A DNA stretch of 64,000 bases from Ailanthus altissimus (lineage: Eukaryota; Streptophyta; Magnoliopsida; Sapindales; Simaroubaceae). The notes beneath the pieces are model-generated. The model saw only the letters and a program-made list of their open reading frames with translations. It did not search any database and was not told where the DNA came from. The stretch covers positions 20,263,001 through 20,327,000 of the forward strand of contig OX327706.1 of NCBI GenBank assembly GCA_946807835.1, given 5' to 3'. The position numbers and the translations under genes are program-made. Positions 33,409 through 45,074 of this stretch are shown here, one piece after another (the stretch's first letter is position 1; each line of letters begins with the position of its first letter).

Positions 33409-34470
33409 TTTTATAGTAAAAGATGATTTCATTGATACCAAAATAGAATTATAAGAAAGAAAATATCTTCTTACGAGTTTCTTTCAGTCAAATTATAAAA
33501 TCCTTATAGTTCAAAGTCAATTTTACTAGTTTGTGAACAACAAAATTACAACTTCTTCAGCTATAACAGAAATTCACTTTGCCTAACTTGTGAGCATAGT
33601 TTCCAATCTCATAAATTAACCGTTCCAACTCCGATCTTATGAGAGGCCTCCTGCTTGATTAAGTTAATGATATTCATATAGTTGAATTCTACGATAACTG
33701 GGAATAGGCCCGTTTTTGTTGCTAGCTAAATACTAAGTAGGACTGACAATTTGACCTGGTTCGGATTGGAATCGAAAAAAACTCGTAACTTAATCTAAAA
33801 AAATCTAAGTTTTTCTTAGATGCAGTTTTGTTTTTGAAAATTTTAGATTTGAAATTTTGTGGGAACTTGAAAAATTCAGCCCAAATTCATATTTTATTTA
33901 TTTATTTAAGAATTTTTAAATAAATTTAATATATATGAATTTAATAATTATTTTATAAATAAATAGTCTAAAATTTTAAATTTAATTTAATTTTTTTAAA
34001 AAAATTAAAACAAGTAAAAATAAATAAATTAAAAATTTTAATAATTATAAGAAAAAAATTTTAATAAAATTTAAAATATATTAAATCATGAATTCAAATT
34101 ATACAATATAAATATTACAATATAATAATTATTTTATAAAATAAAATACTTTAAAATTTTAAATTTTATAAAAATTTTATAAAATCGAGTTCAATTCAAA
34201 TTCAACCCAAATCTGGTCTACTCGAAAAAATCTTTCACTTAAAAAACTTAAATCTAAATTTGGAGTGAGTAAAATTTAAATTCAAATCAAAATTTTTTCA
34301 TCTTTAAGTAAGACTGCCTCAACATCTATGAATTTTGCATCCTAAGTTAAGAGTCTCAAAATAATTACGGACACTATTATCTCGTCAACCTGGTTTCTAA
34401 CAGTGAACCTTATTCATGCCCTTTCGTATGAAACATTTAAAGTAGCATCCACGTTTACTTTAAAGTGATT
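33409..34470 (-). pseudogene. RNase H-like (RVT_3) pseudogene, split by an insertion
   Basis: Read on minus, 34,470-34,310 encodes a frame with FKVNVDATLNVS and VRNQVDEI, then DAKFIDVEAVL. This matches the start of the RNase H domain of plant LINE-derived proteins, where the Asp in NVDA is catalytic. After a break at about 34,306-33,741 the domain continues at 33,720-33,520 with FPVIVEFNYMNIINLIKQ and EASHKIGVG. Several stops interrupt the frame. It ends in a 3' tail resembling LINE 3' ends. I cannot tell whether it was a LINE or a captured RNase H gene. Confidence 0.6.
33741..34306. repeat. hAT-type MITE inserted in the RNase H pseudogene
   Basis: About 570 AT-rich bases separate the two parts of the RNase H domain. 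The left end reads GGACTGACAATTTGACC, like the ends of common plant hAT-derived MITEs. TAAGTA occurs next to both borders and may be a target-site duplication. The right terminus is eroded. Confidence 0.45.
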
Positions 34471-34599
34471 GTAGTTTTGGGGTGAGGATTCTGAAAATTT
34501 TATTGATTTGAAGGATTTTATGATTGTTATATTGAATAAAGATCTGGCATGCCTACTAATAGAATGTTACTAGATTGTCGTATTAGCCACATGGTCATT

Positions 34600-35592
34600 A
34601 TTATGACTGGGCATCGGTTCAAATCGAACTTTATAGTATATAACTAATCAATTTTGTTTTGGCAAAATTGATCGATTCATTCAATTTTTAGTTTGATTCT
34701 GATCAAATCAAAAACCGAACCCAAAACGAAAAAAAAATTAAATAAAATAAATCCGAAAACTATAACACCAAATGTACACATAGGCGAGTTGGTCAAAGGT
34801 GTCTTTTAAGTCTTAATAGCACATTCGAGTCCCTATCAAATTCAAATTTGACAATTCTTCTTTCTTTTTTTTTTCAACTAACATAAACACTTATTTGACA
34901 AAACGTTGCATTTTAAAGTACCACACACACCCCAAAATCAAAAACACGACTCAGCCTCAATTTAACTATTTCTTTCACTTTTTTAAGATTTCAGTTTTCT
35001 TTCTTCTCGTTTTTTACTACTGCTGATTGCTGCGTTTCTCATCACCACTACCATCAGTTCCCCCGCCATTCATCTTCCGTTCTCCGGCCACCGTCTGTTC
35101 GGCGTTTTGCTTTTGCTGCCCACGTCCACCTGTTGTTGTTGTCTTGTTGCATGCCGCCCCTACTACTGCTGCTCATGGTGCTGTCGGCCTATCGCCAAAG
35201 TTCTGCGATACAAACTACAAAGAAGTAAACTTGTTTTTTTTTCAGTTTTAACACTGAGACAAACCCTTGTAAATTGTAATTGAATGAATTGAACAAAAAA
35301 TGAATTTTTTTTTGTTATATTTAAATTGAATTGTAAATTTTTGAACCCTTGTATATTTAAACGGAGTTTTTTTTTTTTTCCTTTTTTGATAGCAAAAAGA
35401 GCAGTAGAAATGAGAATGAGATAATGTGTATGGATGGTAATTAGTAAAGATCGATTGAGGGGGAAGTAAGGAACCGAACCGAACCTTTTTGGTTCGGGTT
35501 GGGTTTGATTCCAATGATTGAATTGATTGATTCGGTTTTAGTTCAGCTTAAGTCTCAATTGAACCAAAATCACGTTTTGCCCACCCCTAGTT
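34600..35592. mobile_element. Non-autonomous hAT-like element
   Basis: The right end, read on minus, is CTAGGGGTGGGCAAAACG, close to the common hAT terminus. The left end has CTGGGCATCGGTTC and looks eroded. Both ends carry the (GGTTCG)-rich sequence usual for such elements. The interior holds a T-rich/GC-mixed block at 35,030-35,250 without a real gene and a tRNA-like segment at about 34,781-34,832. Confidence 0.45.
34781..34832 (+). repeat. tRNA-like segment, possible SINE head
   Basis: TAGGCGAGTTGGTCAAAGGT resembles the A-box end of plant tRNA-Leu, and CATTCGAGTCCC about 42 bases later resembles a B box. A T-rich stretch follows at 34,857-34,875. There is no intact cloverleaf, so it is not a working tRNA. 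Confidence 0.4.
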
Positions 35593-37004
35593 TCTGTGAT
35601 TAAATCGAGCTCTTCCCTTGATAGTATATTTGTAGTATCCTTATGAAACAGTAAAAACTAAAAGGGCTTTTATTTAGCAGATGGGCAAATTTACTAATTT
35701 TCTAGATTCTGGTCACTTGCTTGCAATCGATTAGAGAGTAAAACACATCCTTAATCTGGTTGGAACATTTGAAGTAAAGAAGGTCATCGCTGATCTTTCT
35801 TCTTACTAAATTCATTCTTGTTGATAGCAGTTTTTTTGTGATCCTCAAAATAAATATATTGAGCTTTGCTGGAATGTGTAAGTTTTATAAATATTTCCAC
35901 CAACCGACTTCGATAAATATAATATTTCCACCAACCAACCAGAAGAATTGGTAGACTGAGTGGGGGTGGGTCACGATATTTGATTTGCAATACTACTCGG
36001 TAGCCACTATTGTTGAACAATTTGTTTGATATCAATAACTATTTGGTACTTTTTTCCGTGTCTTTTAATGCTGCACAGTTAATTTTCTCCGCAAATTAAC
36101 TTAAAAAAAACGTGACTCTTTTTAGAAGGGTGGGTAAAATTGGTTTCCAAGTCAACCGACTCAAGTGCATCCACGTTATTATTTCAATGAAATCATTATC
36201 TTGAAGAAATTTTTATTAGTCGCGTTTAAGTGCAATTAAACTATGCTCACGCTCACTAAAATAGAATAATTATTTCCAGCTAAACCACCATAGAAAAGCA
36301 TTAGCTTCAGCACGCGACTGCGGATTTAATTTTGGAATTGGAATTGGCAAATCCACTATGAAAATATAACTAGGCAAAGAAAAAAAAAAAAAACAAATGT
36401 AAAAGTATTTCATCCATATCTACTGAGAGGATTGTTCAGTCGGTTTCAGGGATATCATCGATACTTATAAAATGAACGGAAAATTAGCAGATTAATTGTT
36501 TAAAAAAACAATACTTATCACGTTATTTGAGAAGAGAAATTTTATAATGTATTTTGAGTGTAATATTATTATCATATCCAATTTTTATTTGTATAATTCA
36601 AATATTGTTCACAATAGAAATCAAAAAATTCACTGATCGAAATAACTTACACAAATGGCATGGTATGCGATTTAAGATGATGCAACTCGATGTTTTAGCT
36701 CACATGATATAGTAAATAATTAAACACTTCGAATTATAAGTTATAACAGTCGCAAAGAGGGACTTCATTTTAAAACCAAACCTACTTTTGAATATATTAT
36801 TTATTTATTTATTTTAGAAATAAAATTTGAATGCAAAACTTTGATAGTAGTTGAGAAATGTGATTATTATTAAATTATATTCTTTATCATAAATAAGACG
36901 TAATTTATTTTTTTTAAATAAAAAAATTACCATCTTATTACATATGCTTTGCGGTCAACTACTCAAAATTAAAATTTTATTAATAATTAATGTTAGAGAA
37001 ATTA
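35593..37004. other. Intergenic region without a recognised gene
   Basis: Nothing beyond AT-rich noncoding sequence is seen. Confidence 0.4.
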
Positions 37005-37100
37005 TAATATTTTTATTTTACTGAATAATAACTTCAAAAGATAACATTTATATAAACATTAAATCTCTAATTTATATAAAAAAGATAATACAAGAAAACT
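37005..37100 (+). repeat. Dispersed repeat, copy left of the MULE
   Basis: Aligns with 46,320-46,415 in the same orientation; shared blocks include TTTATATAA, ATTAAA and CTCTAAT. It is followed at about 37,180 by AACACCCCCACTCAAATTT, a phrase I associate with plant copia-type elements. Confidence 0.6.
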
Positions 37101-37510
37101 ACATCTAATATGAAAGTTGACACAATAAAAAATGACTTAAATTGACATTAACTAAATAAGAAAATCATAAATTTAACACCCCCACTCAAATTTAAAATAG
37201 GATAAACAATTTAAGTTTGCATTCTAACCCAAGGGCAAACAAAAAATAATAATAATCAAATAAATAAATATATAATAATGCACGTTAGAAATAACCATTA
37301 TAAGTGAGAGATAACTATTGTGGAAGATTGATAATATTGTCAAAGAGTGATAATTATATTAAAAATTTCACTGTAAATGTAAATGCATTGATAAATAAAA
37401 TAGAAATAATCATCGTGAATACAAATACAATTATGCAAAAATTGTGGTTAGAGAATGCAAAAATAAAAATTTATTAATATTGTCAAAAAATAATGGAAAA
37501 CTTTTAAAGT

Positions 37511-37625
37511 TGATCGTTATTTTAATATTAATTTTTATTTTGACCGAAGTTAAATATTTAAATTATATTAATCAAATATACGATTGGTTTATTATTTTAC
37601 CCTTATTACAATTTTAATAATTTTT
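37511..37625 (+). repeat. Candidate left terminal inverted repeat of the MULE
   Basis: Matches the reverse complement of 45,075-45,188 in ordered blocks (TTGATC, TATTTTGACYGA, TTATTTTAYCCTT), with variable sequence in between. The outer boundary is approximate. Confidence 0.45.
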
Positions 37626-37753
37626 ATTATTATTTAATTTTTTATTTAATTTGTTATAAATTATTAAAGAATATAAAATTTTAAATAATTAAAATTTAAA
37701 TTAATTATAAAAAGATTGTAAATTGATAATAATAATTAAAAAAATTAAAAATA

Positions 37754-37809
37754 ACACAAAATAGTCATTGGGCCCACGCCCAGGCGCGCCACCAGCGACC
37801 ATTTTGTGT
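37754..37809. repeat. GC-rich hairpin near the left MULE end
   Basis: A 56-bp imperfect palindrome centred at 37,781. The outer nine bases pair perfectly (ACACAAAAT), and 20 of 28 positions pair overall. The core is strongly GC-rich in an AT-rich setting. Five of the eight mismatches are of the transition type. Confidence 0.7.
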
Positions 37810-38234
37810 GTTTTTTTTTTAAATAAATTTAAAAATAAAATAAATAATTATATATTAAATATTCATTATATTTATTTAAATATATAAAACGATCGTATTA
37901 TTATTATTATTTTTATTTACCCCTAATATCATCTCTCGTTTTATTCGTTTTTAAATCTGGCGTTCTCAAAACTCACAGATCGCTCTCAAAACTCATATCT
38001 CTCGATCATAGCTAAAGTTTAAAATAAGTAAGATTTTATTTATTTTAATTTAATTAATAGCATTATTTATATTTATTGAAATAAGTGTTTGGATATATAT
38101 ATCTGTTACGATGAAGTTGTGATTTATGATTGAGTTATGGTGCGCATATAATTGTTGCTGGTGGTGGATTGGTATGCGTCTGCACGTGACTGCACATATA
38201 GTTGTTGTTGGCCACCGTTGTGTACACACCAGTA

Positions 38235-38279
38235 ACAATCGGTGCTCATGTACAACCTATTCTGATGAGCACCGATTGT
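38235..38279. repeat. Perfect 15-bp inverted repeat in the mudrA 5' region
   Basis: Arms 38,235-38,249 (ACAATCGGTGCTCAT) and 38,265-38,279 are exact reverse complements around a 15-nt loop. It lies upstream of the first mudrA coding exon, probably in its 5' intron. Confidence 0.9.
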
Positions 38280-38469
38280 AATAAAGTGCTGTTGTGCATC
38301 ACTGTAACGTTATAATACCACCACTAAATAGCTTTGATTTCTGAAACTGCATATTATATTTATTTTATATATTTAAAATATATTTTTATATATAGTTATA
38401 TATTCAATTATTTTTTTTAATTTAATTAATATAAAATTAAATTAAAATTATGTTATATTTTTTTCAGAT

Positions 38470-40945
38470 ATGTTACAAATTTCAACCATTATATGTTTTG
38501 GGGGGACATAGGAGAGCTGCAACGATGGTTTTAAAAGATACATTGGATATCAAAATATGCATATGGTTGTTCCGAAAAATATTAGATACAAAGCGTTGTT
38601 AAGAAGAATTTGTCATCTTTTAGGAGTTAATCAGGTGCATTATAAAGTAACTTTGAAGTTTGAGGTTCCTTCAAGTACTATAAAGTTGAGACCATTCCAC
38701 TTGAAAATGACGATGATGCAATATTGTGGTTGAGCTTACAGAATAATATGGCTACACCGCTTTGTGTAACAGTAGATGCTCGAGGACCTGAAAGTAATGC
38801 AGAAGAATCAATGGAGCAAAAAGAAGGCTATGCTAAGTAATTCTCATCAACAACTCATGTGTATATTCTAAATTCTCCTGAGGATTATCATTATTCACCT
38901 TCGATGCTCAACGAACAATAAGGCTACACATATGACCATGGTCAGATATATGGAGATGTTGGCGTTGATATTGGCGATGATATTGGTGAAAATGATGATC
39001 ATGGTTACGAGGTTGATGATGATTGTAGAAATGATTATGATGATGATTATGAAGAGAATGAGGATGTAAATGATGATACTGGTGATGATGATGATGAGGA
39101 GGGTGATAATGATGATGATGATGAGGGTTATGGTAGTGAAGAAATGGTTAAGGTAGAAAATCCATTTCAGTTTCAGCCTGAAATACCACCATTTGACTTG
39201 AATGTATCGGAAAAAATTTATTGTAATGGGATTTGTGATGTATTTGTAGGAAAATTATATAACAGTAAAGATGAAATTCATGAAGCTATAAGTATGTTGC
39301 ACTGAAGAGAAAATAGAGCTTTAGAGTTTACAAATCCACCAAAGATCGTTTCGAGTTGAAATGCGATGATGACAGCTGCAAGTGGAGATTACGGGCAATG
39401 TCAACAGAAAGGCGACATTTTTTTGTTGTTAGACGAGTAGATATAGGGCACACTTGTATTTTGAGTCAATTAAGGGATGATCACCAGCAAGCCAAGAGTC
39501 GAATTATTGCTAAAGTAATAAAAAACAAGTTTACATCGGTCAATAGAAACTATAGGCCGAAAGACATTCAAGCAGATATACGTAAACAATTCGATGTTCA
39601 AATAACTTATACTAATACTTGGCGTGCTAGAGAGCGTGCATTAAGATTGATAAGAGGTACTCCTGAGGATTCGTTTAGATTGCTTCTTGCATACAACTAT
39701 GTGTTACAACAAAATAACTCAGGTACGGTTACTCATTTGAAAACTGACGCGGATAATCACTTCAAGTATTTCTTTATGGCGTTAGGACCCTGCATCAAAG
39801 GTTTTAATTTATTAATCCGACCGGTAGTTACAGTGGATAGAACATTTTTGAAAGGTTCCTATTTTGGTACAATGTTTGTGGCCGTTTGTAAGGATGGAAA
39901 CAATCAGATTTATCCATTGGCTTGGGGAATTGCTGACTCAGAAAATAATACTTCTTGGGAGTGGTTTATGGTTAAACTGCGAGGAGTTATTGCAGATCAT
40001 CAGAATCTTGTTTTTATATCTGATCGACATACCAGTATTGAAAGGGCTATACGGGGTGTGTTTCCTCATGCATATCATGGGTTCTGCATATATCATTTGA
40101 AAGGAAATTTGATGACAAAATACAAGTTACCATCAAATAAGTCTAAAAAATGGGTATACCTATCTACCTACTTTAGTGCTACCAAGGCTTATCGTGTCCA
40201 TGATTTTCAATACCAATTAAACAAGATGAGACAAATAAGACCTGATGTAACAAAGTATTTGGAGGAAGATGTTGGTACGGTGTGATGGGCACGATCATCT
40301 GGTGCTTTCAGAAGGTATGACATTATGACTAATAATATCGCTGAAAGCATTAATGCAGTTGCAAAGAAGCAAGAAAGCTTCCGGTGGCTAATTTGGTGGA
40401 GTGGATGCGAGAGTTAACGCAATTTTGATTTTACCATAGACGATTGGCATCACAAAATATGACCAATGTCTTGACGAACTGGGCACATCATAAAGTCATG
40501 AAACATAACGATAAGGTAAGTCGAATAATCATTTTCTCCTGTTGATGATTTACGATTTATAGTTATGGATGGTGGAGTAAACTGGATTGTAGACATTGGC
40601 GAAAGAACATACAGCTGTCGAAAGTTTGATTATCGACAACTACCTTATTCCCATGCACTCGCTGCATGCAGATACATCAGATTATTGCACAAGAGTCTTT
40701 GTTCAACTTATTACACGTCCGAGACTTTATTCCGTGCCTATAACAAGCCAATACTTCCGGTTGGTCAAGTGTCAGATTGGATAGTCCCAGAGTATTTGAA
40801 AAATATAGACATTCAACCTCCGATAGCACGTCATCAGTCAGGCAGACGTCGAATGAATCGAATTCTATCTCAAGGAGAGGAACCATAAAAAAATATATGT
40901 AATCGTTGTAGACAACATGGATATAACTGACAAACGTGTCGAAAC
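38470..40945 (+). pseudogene. mudrA: mudrA-like MULE transposase, degenerate
   Basis: The frame opens at ATG 38,470 just after a TTTTTTCAG acceptor. The N-terminal domain (MVVPKNIRYKALLRRICHLL, then VHYKVTLKFEVPSS) is followed by an Asp/Glu-rich repeat at about 38,980-39,140. The core at 39,329-40,282 contains the MuDR zinc-finger-like start (KCDDDSCKWRLRA), TVDRTFLKG with the first catalytic Asp, FISDRHTSIERA with the second, and HAYHGFCIYHLKGN. After a stop at 40,283 the frame continues (YDIMTNNIAESINA), shifts, and resumes (LVEWMRELTQF). The SWIM finger (40,598-40,672) and C-terminal knuckle (40,898-40,942) follow. Lesions: stops at 38,509, 38,838, 38,919, 39,303, 40,283, 40,426, 40,886 and 40,928, and frameshifts near 38,700, 39,310 and 40,380. 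The transposase would bind the element ends and cut by a DDE mechanism; this copy cannot. Confidence 0.92.
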
Positions 40946-41596
40946 CCTATACCTTTACAAAGCAGGTGATGTATATTCATTTATAAATATTTACTTTATT
41001 GATATTTAATTATGTATAATATAAGGCTAATATTTAAATATTTTTTTATTTCAGACGGATCTGAAAAAATAAAAGAAAGAGTTATACCATGAGACTTAAT
41101 TATGTATAAGAGTCGAGTTTCATCACTTCTGTAATTCACTTATTTTGTAATGCACCTATTTTGTAATTCACTTATTTTGTAATGCACTTATTTTGTAACG
41201 TACTTAATTTGTAATTAACTTAATTTTGTAATTCATTTATTTTTTAATGTACTTGTACTGTGTATTACATATTTATTTTATTTTAATGCACTTGTCTTTA
41301 GTATTAATGTTGATAATTTTCACAAAATTTTTGACAGAATCTCCTCTATAATATGGACAATCCCAAACCTGTCATATTAAATAAACACACTTCTATCAAA
41401 CAACGAAATCACTTTCGCATACATACACCCAAATCAACGCCCACAAACAATTATACACCAAAATCAATGAATATTGATTAAATCACACTTCTATTAAACT
41501 GCAAAAACACTTCCGCATAAATACTCCCAAAATAATTATGATATATCAATTATACACCCAAATAAATGCATGTAAATAAATTATAGTGCTAAATAT

Positions 41597-44500
41597 CTAC
41601 GAAGCTGTAGTCCACAAATCAACGGCCATCTTCTGTCTATAAAATGTACCAATGTCAGGGAATGAGTCAAATGGCCGACCTAACATAAGATATTCAATAT
41701 ACATACAGACGAAGATGCCACAGTCCCCGCTCCCAACCTCTTATTGCGTCACATTCTCTCGGATACGAGTCACCGGTCAAGGGAACAAATTTAGGCTATG
41801 TATGCCCCTCAAACTATAAAATCTACACATTTAAAGGTAAAAAGGCATTGCAACACACAGAGACTCTATAAATCTCATGATAGACTCGTCTGAATGTTCG
41901 TTCACGCTGGAATCATAAAGAACGATTGCAAACTGAGTAAGGTCGAGTTGCGCTACAATCCAATGTTCTTGATTCATATTTAGAGGAATATATACCTACA
42001 AAAATAATTATGATATTATTTTTAACTTAATGTTGTTATATGCATAGTAAAAAATCAATATTATTCTTAAAAAAAATACCTTATTGACCGATGCCCACAG
42101 TTTAGCGCCAAGTAACTTGGTCTTTATTCTGAGTGCATAAGCCAACAACATTTCAAGCCAGTCGTTGTTGTCTGGAGGATTGGCAGTGAAGGACGTTTTT
42201 CACATTTGTCGAATGTACTCCTAAACACAAATAAAAGATATTTGTTAAAGTCGATGATAGTTAAAGTCAATAATATTATATGCACAATAAACAGGTAATA
42301 TAATAACTTACGTAGAAATATGCATCTGCAATTGTACAATCCTGTAAGTACATGTCAAAAAACGTTCTTTGACGCAAACGCAAAACCTTCAAATATTCAT
42401 TTATATGCTACAAAACACATAAAATATGTTTAAGTTTTGATATTATTAGACAAATCACAAAACAAAAAAAAGTTAAAATAAATTCTCACCGAATCGTCAA
42501 GCCAATTTTGTAGTATCTCATTAAACCACATATTGTTCGGATCGAGTCCGTGCAAATGAACCCGTTGTGTTGGGTCATTCTTTTTTATCCAATCCAACAG
42601 CTCAGCATATTTACTCTGATTAATAGGAATCAGCTGCCCGTTTATGTCAATAGTAGGTCCTACTTGTAAGTCCACAAGTTTCTTCTTCGCGGGCTATTTT
42701 AACGGATTGGTATATGGACTGACTTGGGCTGCTGCCTTCTTGCGAAGACGCCCATACCTACTTATGTTTTCACCCAATAGAGCAAGTATAATTTTTAAAC
42801 TTGTAAGGCTATCAGCAACATGAGCAAATGACTGATGCTGAGACTCGCTGGCAGGAGCAAATGTATGAAAGTCAGCAGCCATGAATTCGGCACCATACAA
42901 AACCAAATAATACCGGTTAATGTATTGACTTGTTAAACTTTGTATCCAATATATTTTAGGTTTAAAATGTACCATACTCTGCCCTACATCTTCGGAGATA
43001 TTGGCTAATTTAAGCTGTTGCATCAAGAGAGATATCTGATGCAAGATATTTTCTTCAGCCTTATCAATCTTGGCTGAAAGCTTTGCGTTACCCTTATCAA
43101 TCCTGATAAATATCCATTCTTCAAGATCATCCATCTTCTTCTCCAGGATTTCATATTGTGATGTTGACGTGCCGAATTGAAACTATACATAAGTTATTAT
43201 AATTAATTTTTACAAGCTAATACTAACCAGTAACAAAGGCATCAAATAATTGAAGAAAAAAAAATTAAATTATTATACCATTGATTCAGTCGCTGGCGGG
43301 GCTTGAAATTCATCGAGGTGCTGCATATTATCGGTGAATTGGGTGTCCGGGATATCAACTGTCTCCAACTTAAGACTCCTTCCCCATTTTTCCAATGGAA
43401 TGCAAAAGTTTACCGCCGCACGATGGTCTGCAGGCTTCTCATGTTTGCGGGGTACCAACTTCTTATGAACCTCCAAAACCTTTATAATATTTTAGATTTA
43501 TTAATCATTATTAAAAAATATAACACAAATTATAAGGAAGTTATATATATTTTTTGTTGAACATAAAAGCATACCCCAACACCATCGAAAAGGACATCTA
43601 CGACGTTTTCGTATAATGGGGTGCTCGTGCCAGACCAATTTAGAATACGAGAAAAATAATCTCCATTCCTATTGGCAAACAACTCCCCACACCTCGAGAT
43701 CGCCTCGTAGATCCACACCTAAGATAATAATAAATTTAAATTACAATGCCAATAAAATAAATTTTTCTCTATCATAATATCATAATGAATCAAAAAGATA
43801 GAATTACTTACCAAGAATGTGTGACAAAATGAGTATAAGTTGTATGATTCTATATCCCCAGTGCCTGTTTTTTTTACCTTCGCCAACATTTTAATTGGAG
43901 CTGTGCATAAACTATTGTAGAGTACAGTCCATGCGATTGTGCCCCAATGATAGATATTAAACTCATCTAAATTATGTACCAGATGAAGTACAAAATATTG
44001 TATGATTCTATTCCGATCACGTGGCATTATCAATTTATAAAATACATAAAATAGACACATTTTTACTGCATCTACATCATCGTCAAATGTAACATTGCCG
44101 AACCACTGATCTAAATCCTTGTAAGTTAACTGATTTCTACCCGAAAAATATTTATGACAAAGTCTATCACCTAACCCACTTACTACAGGATAATCCCCCA
44201 TCCTCAAACCAGTAATCAAATAAAAATCTTGACGAGAAAATCTAATACGTCTTTTACCTATATAGAACCATAATTCTTCATATAAATTTTTGGTATGCAC
44301 ACGTCTTAATAAAATCTCATGAGCTAAAATACCTGAGAATGAAATATTTGATACATCCAATAAACTACCAAAACATGTGGTTCTAAATATTTCTATCTAC
44401 CTCAAAGTCAATTTATTTTTTATATTTCGTATAACCCATAACTTCGAGTACGTATGTACGTTTGCTCGATAGAAATTTTTTTCAGCAATTACATATTCTT

Positions 44501-44933
44501 TCGTGACATTCTCCTTCCTGAAAAAATTAAAAAATTATTAATATTAACAAAAAAATAATCAATATAACATATAATCAAATTTTAATTTAATTATAACTAA
44601 CAACCTAAACTATTTACATAATTATTAACCAAATTAAATAATTATAAATAAATATAAACAACATAAATTAATTAAAAAAATTTATAAAATGACATTTTTT
44701 TGAGATAAAATGCGGCGGCGAGTGTGTTTACACGCTGCTGGGGGCGGCGCGTAAACGCACGCGCCGCCGCATTTTATCCCAAAAAATATGCCGGATATAT
44801 TCTACATCCAATTTACACACATTATTAACTTCCTATCGATTAAATCTATACATTTCTAAATATTTTTAATTAATATAAATTATAATACTCAAAAATAAAA
44901 AAAATTATTTATAAATACATACCATTCCGTCAT
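41597..44933 (-). pseudogene. MULE-encoded DUF1985/Ulp1 (C48) protease gene, degenerate
   Basis: Minus strand. Possible first exon 44933-44923 (ATG, then GTATGT). Exons with GT-AG borders follow: 44517-43812, 43718-43575, 43479-43279, 43182-42490, 42407-42312, 42220-42080, and 41995 to a TAG at 41,597. The first large exon holds the DUF1985 domain (FRTTCFGSLLDVSNIS, RRIRFSRQDFYLITGLRMGD, YHWGTIAWTVLYNSL). VWIYEAISRCGELFANRNG follows, then a long linker. The protease part starts with HINEYLKVLRLRQRTF and keeps the C48 triad residues: His in NQEHWIV (41,963-41,965), Asp in LYDSS (41,912-41,914) and Cys in GDCGIFVC (41,720-41,722). Stops at 44,397, 42,694, 42,200 and 41,741 and a frameshift near 44,430 break it. 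Ulp1-type proteases process SUMO; the role in MULE transposition is unknown. Confidence 0.88.
44696..44786. repeat. 91-bp GC-rich palindrome near the right MULE end
   Basis: Perfectly centred at 44,741. The 45-base arms (TTTTTTGAGATAAAATGCGG against TTTTTTGGGATAAAATGCGG) differ at six positions only. At five of these the left arm has A or T where the right arm still has G or C. It would sit in the first intron of the Ulp1 gene if the 44,933 ATG is used. Confidence 0.9.
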
Positions 44934-45074
44934 GACGAGAGAGAGGGAAGATTGCCGTGAGAGAGAGTGACCGTGAGGAGCGCCGCCGAGAGAGAGTGAA
45001 CGTGAGAAAAAATTTGAAAAAGTGAAAGTGAAAATGTCGGTGAAAAGAAGAAAAATAAATTAAATTAAATAAAT

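Noticed and set aside
35027..35251. 74-residue Pro/Val-rich frame
   Set aside because: Low-complexity interior of a hAT-like element.
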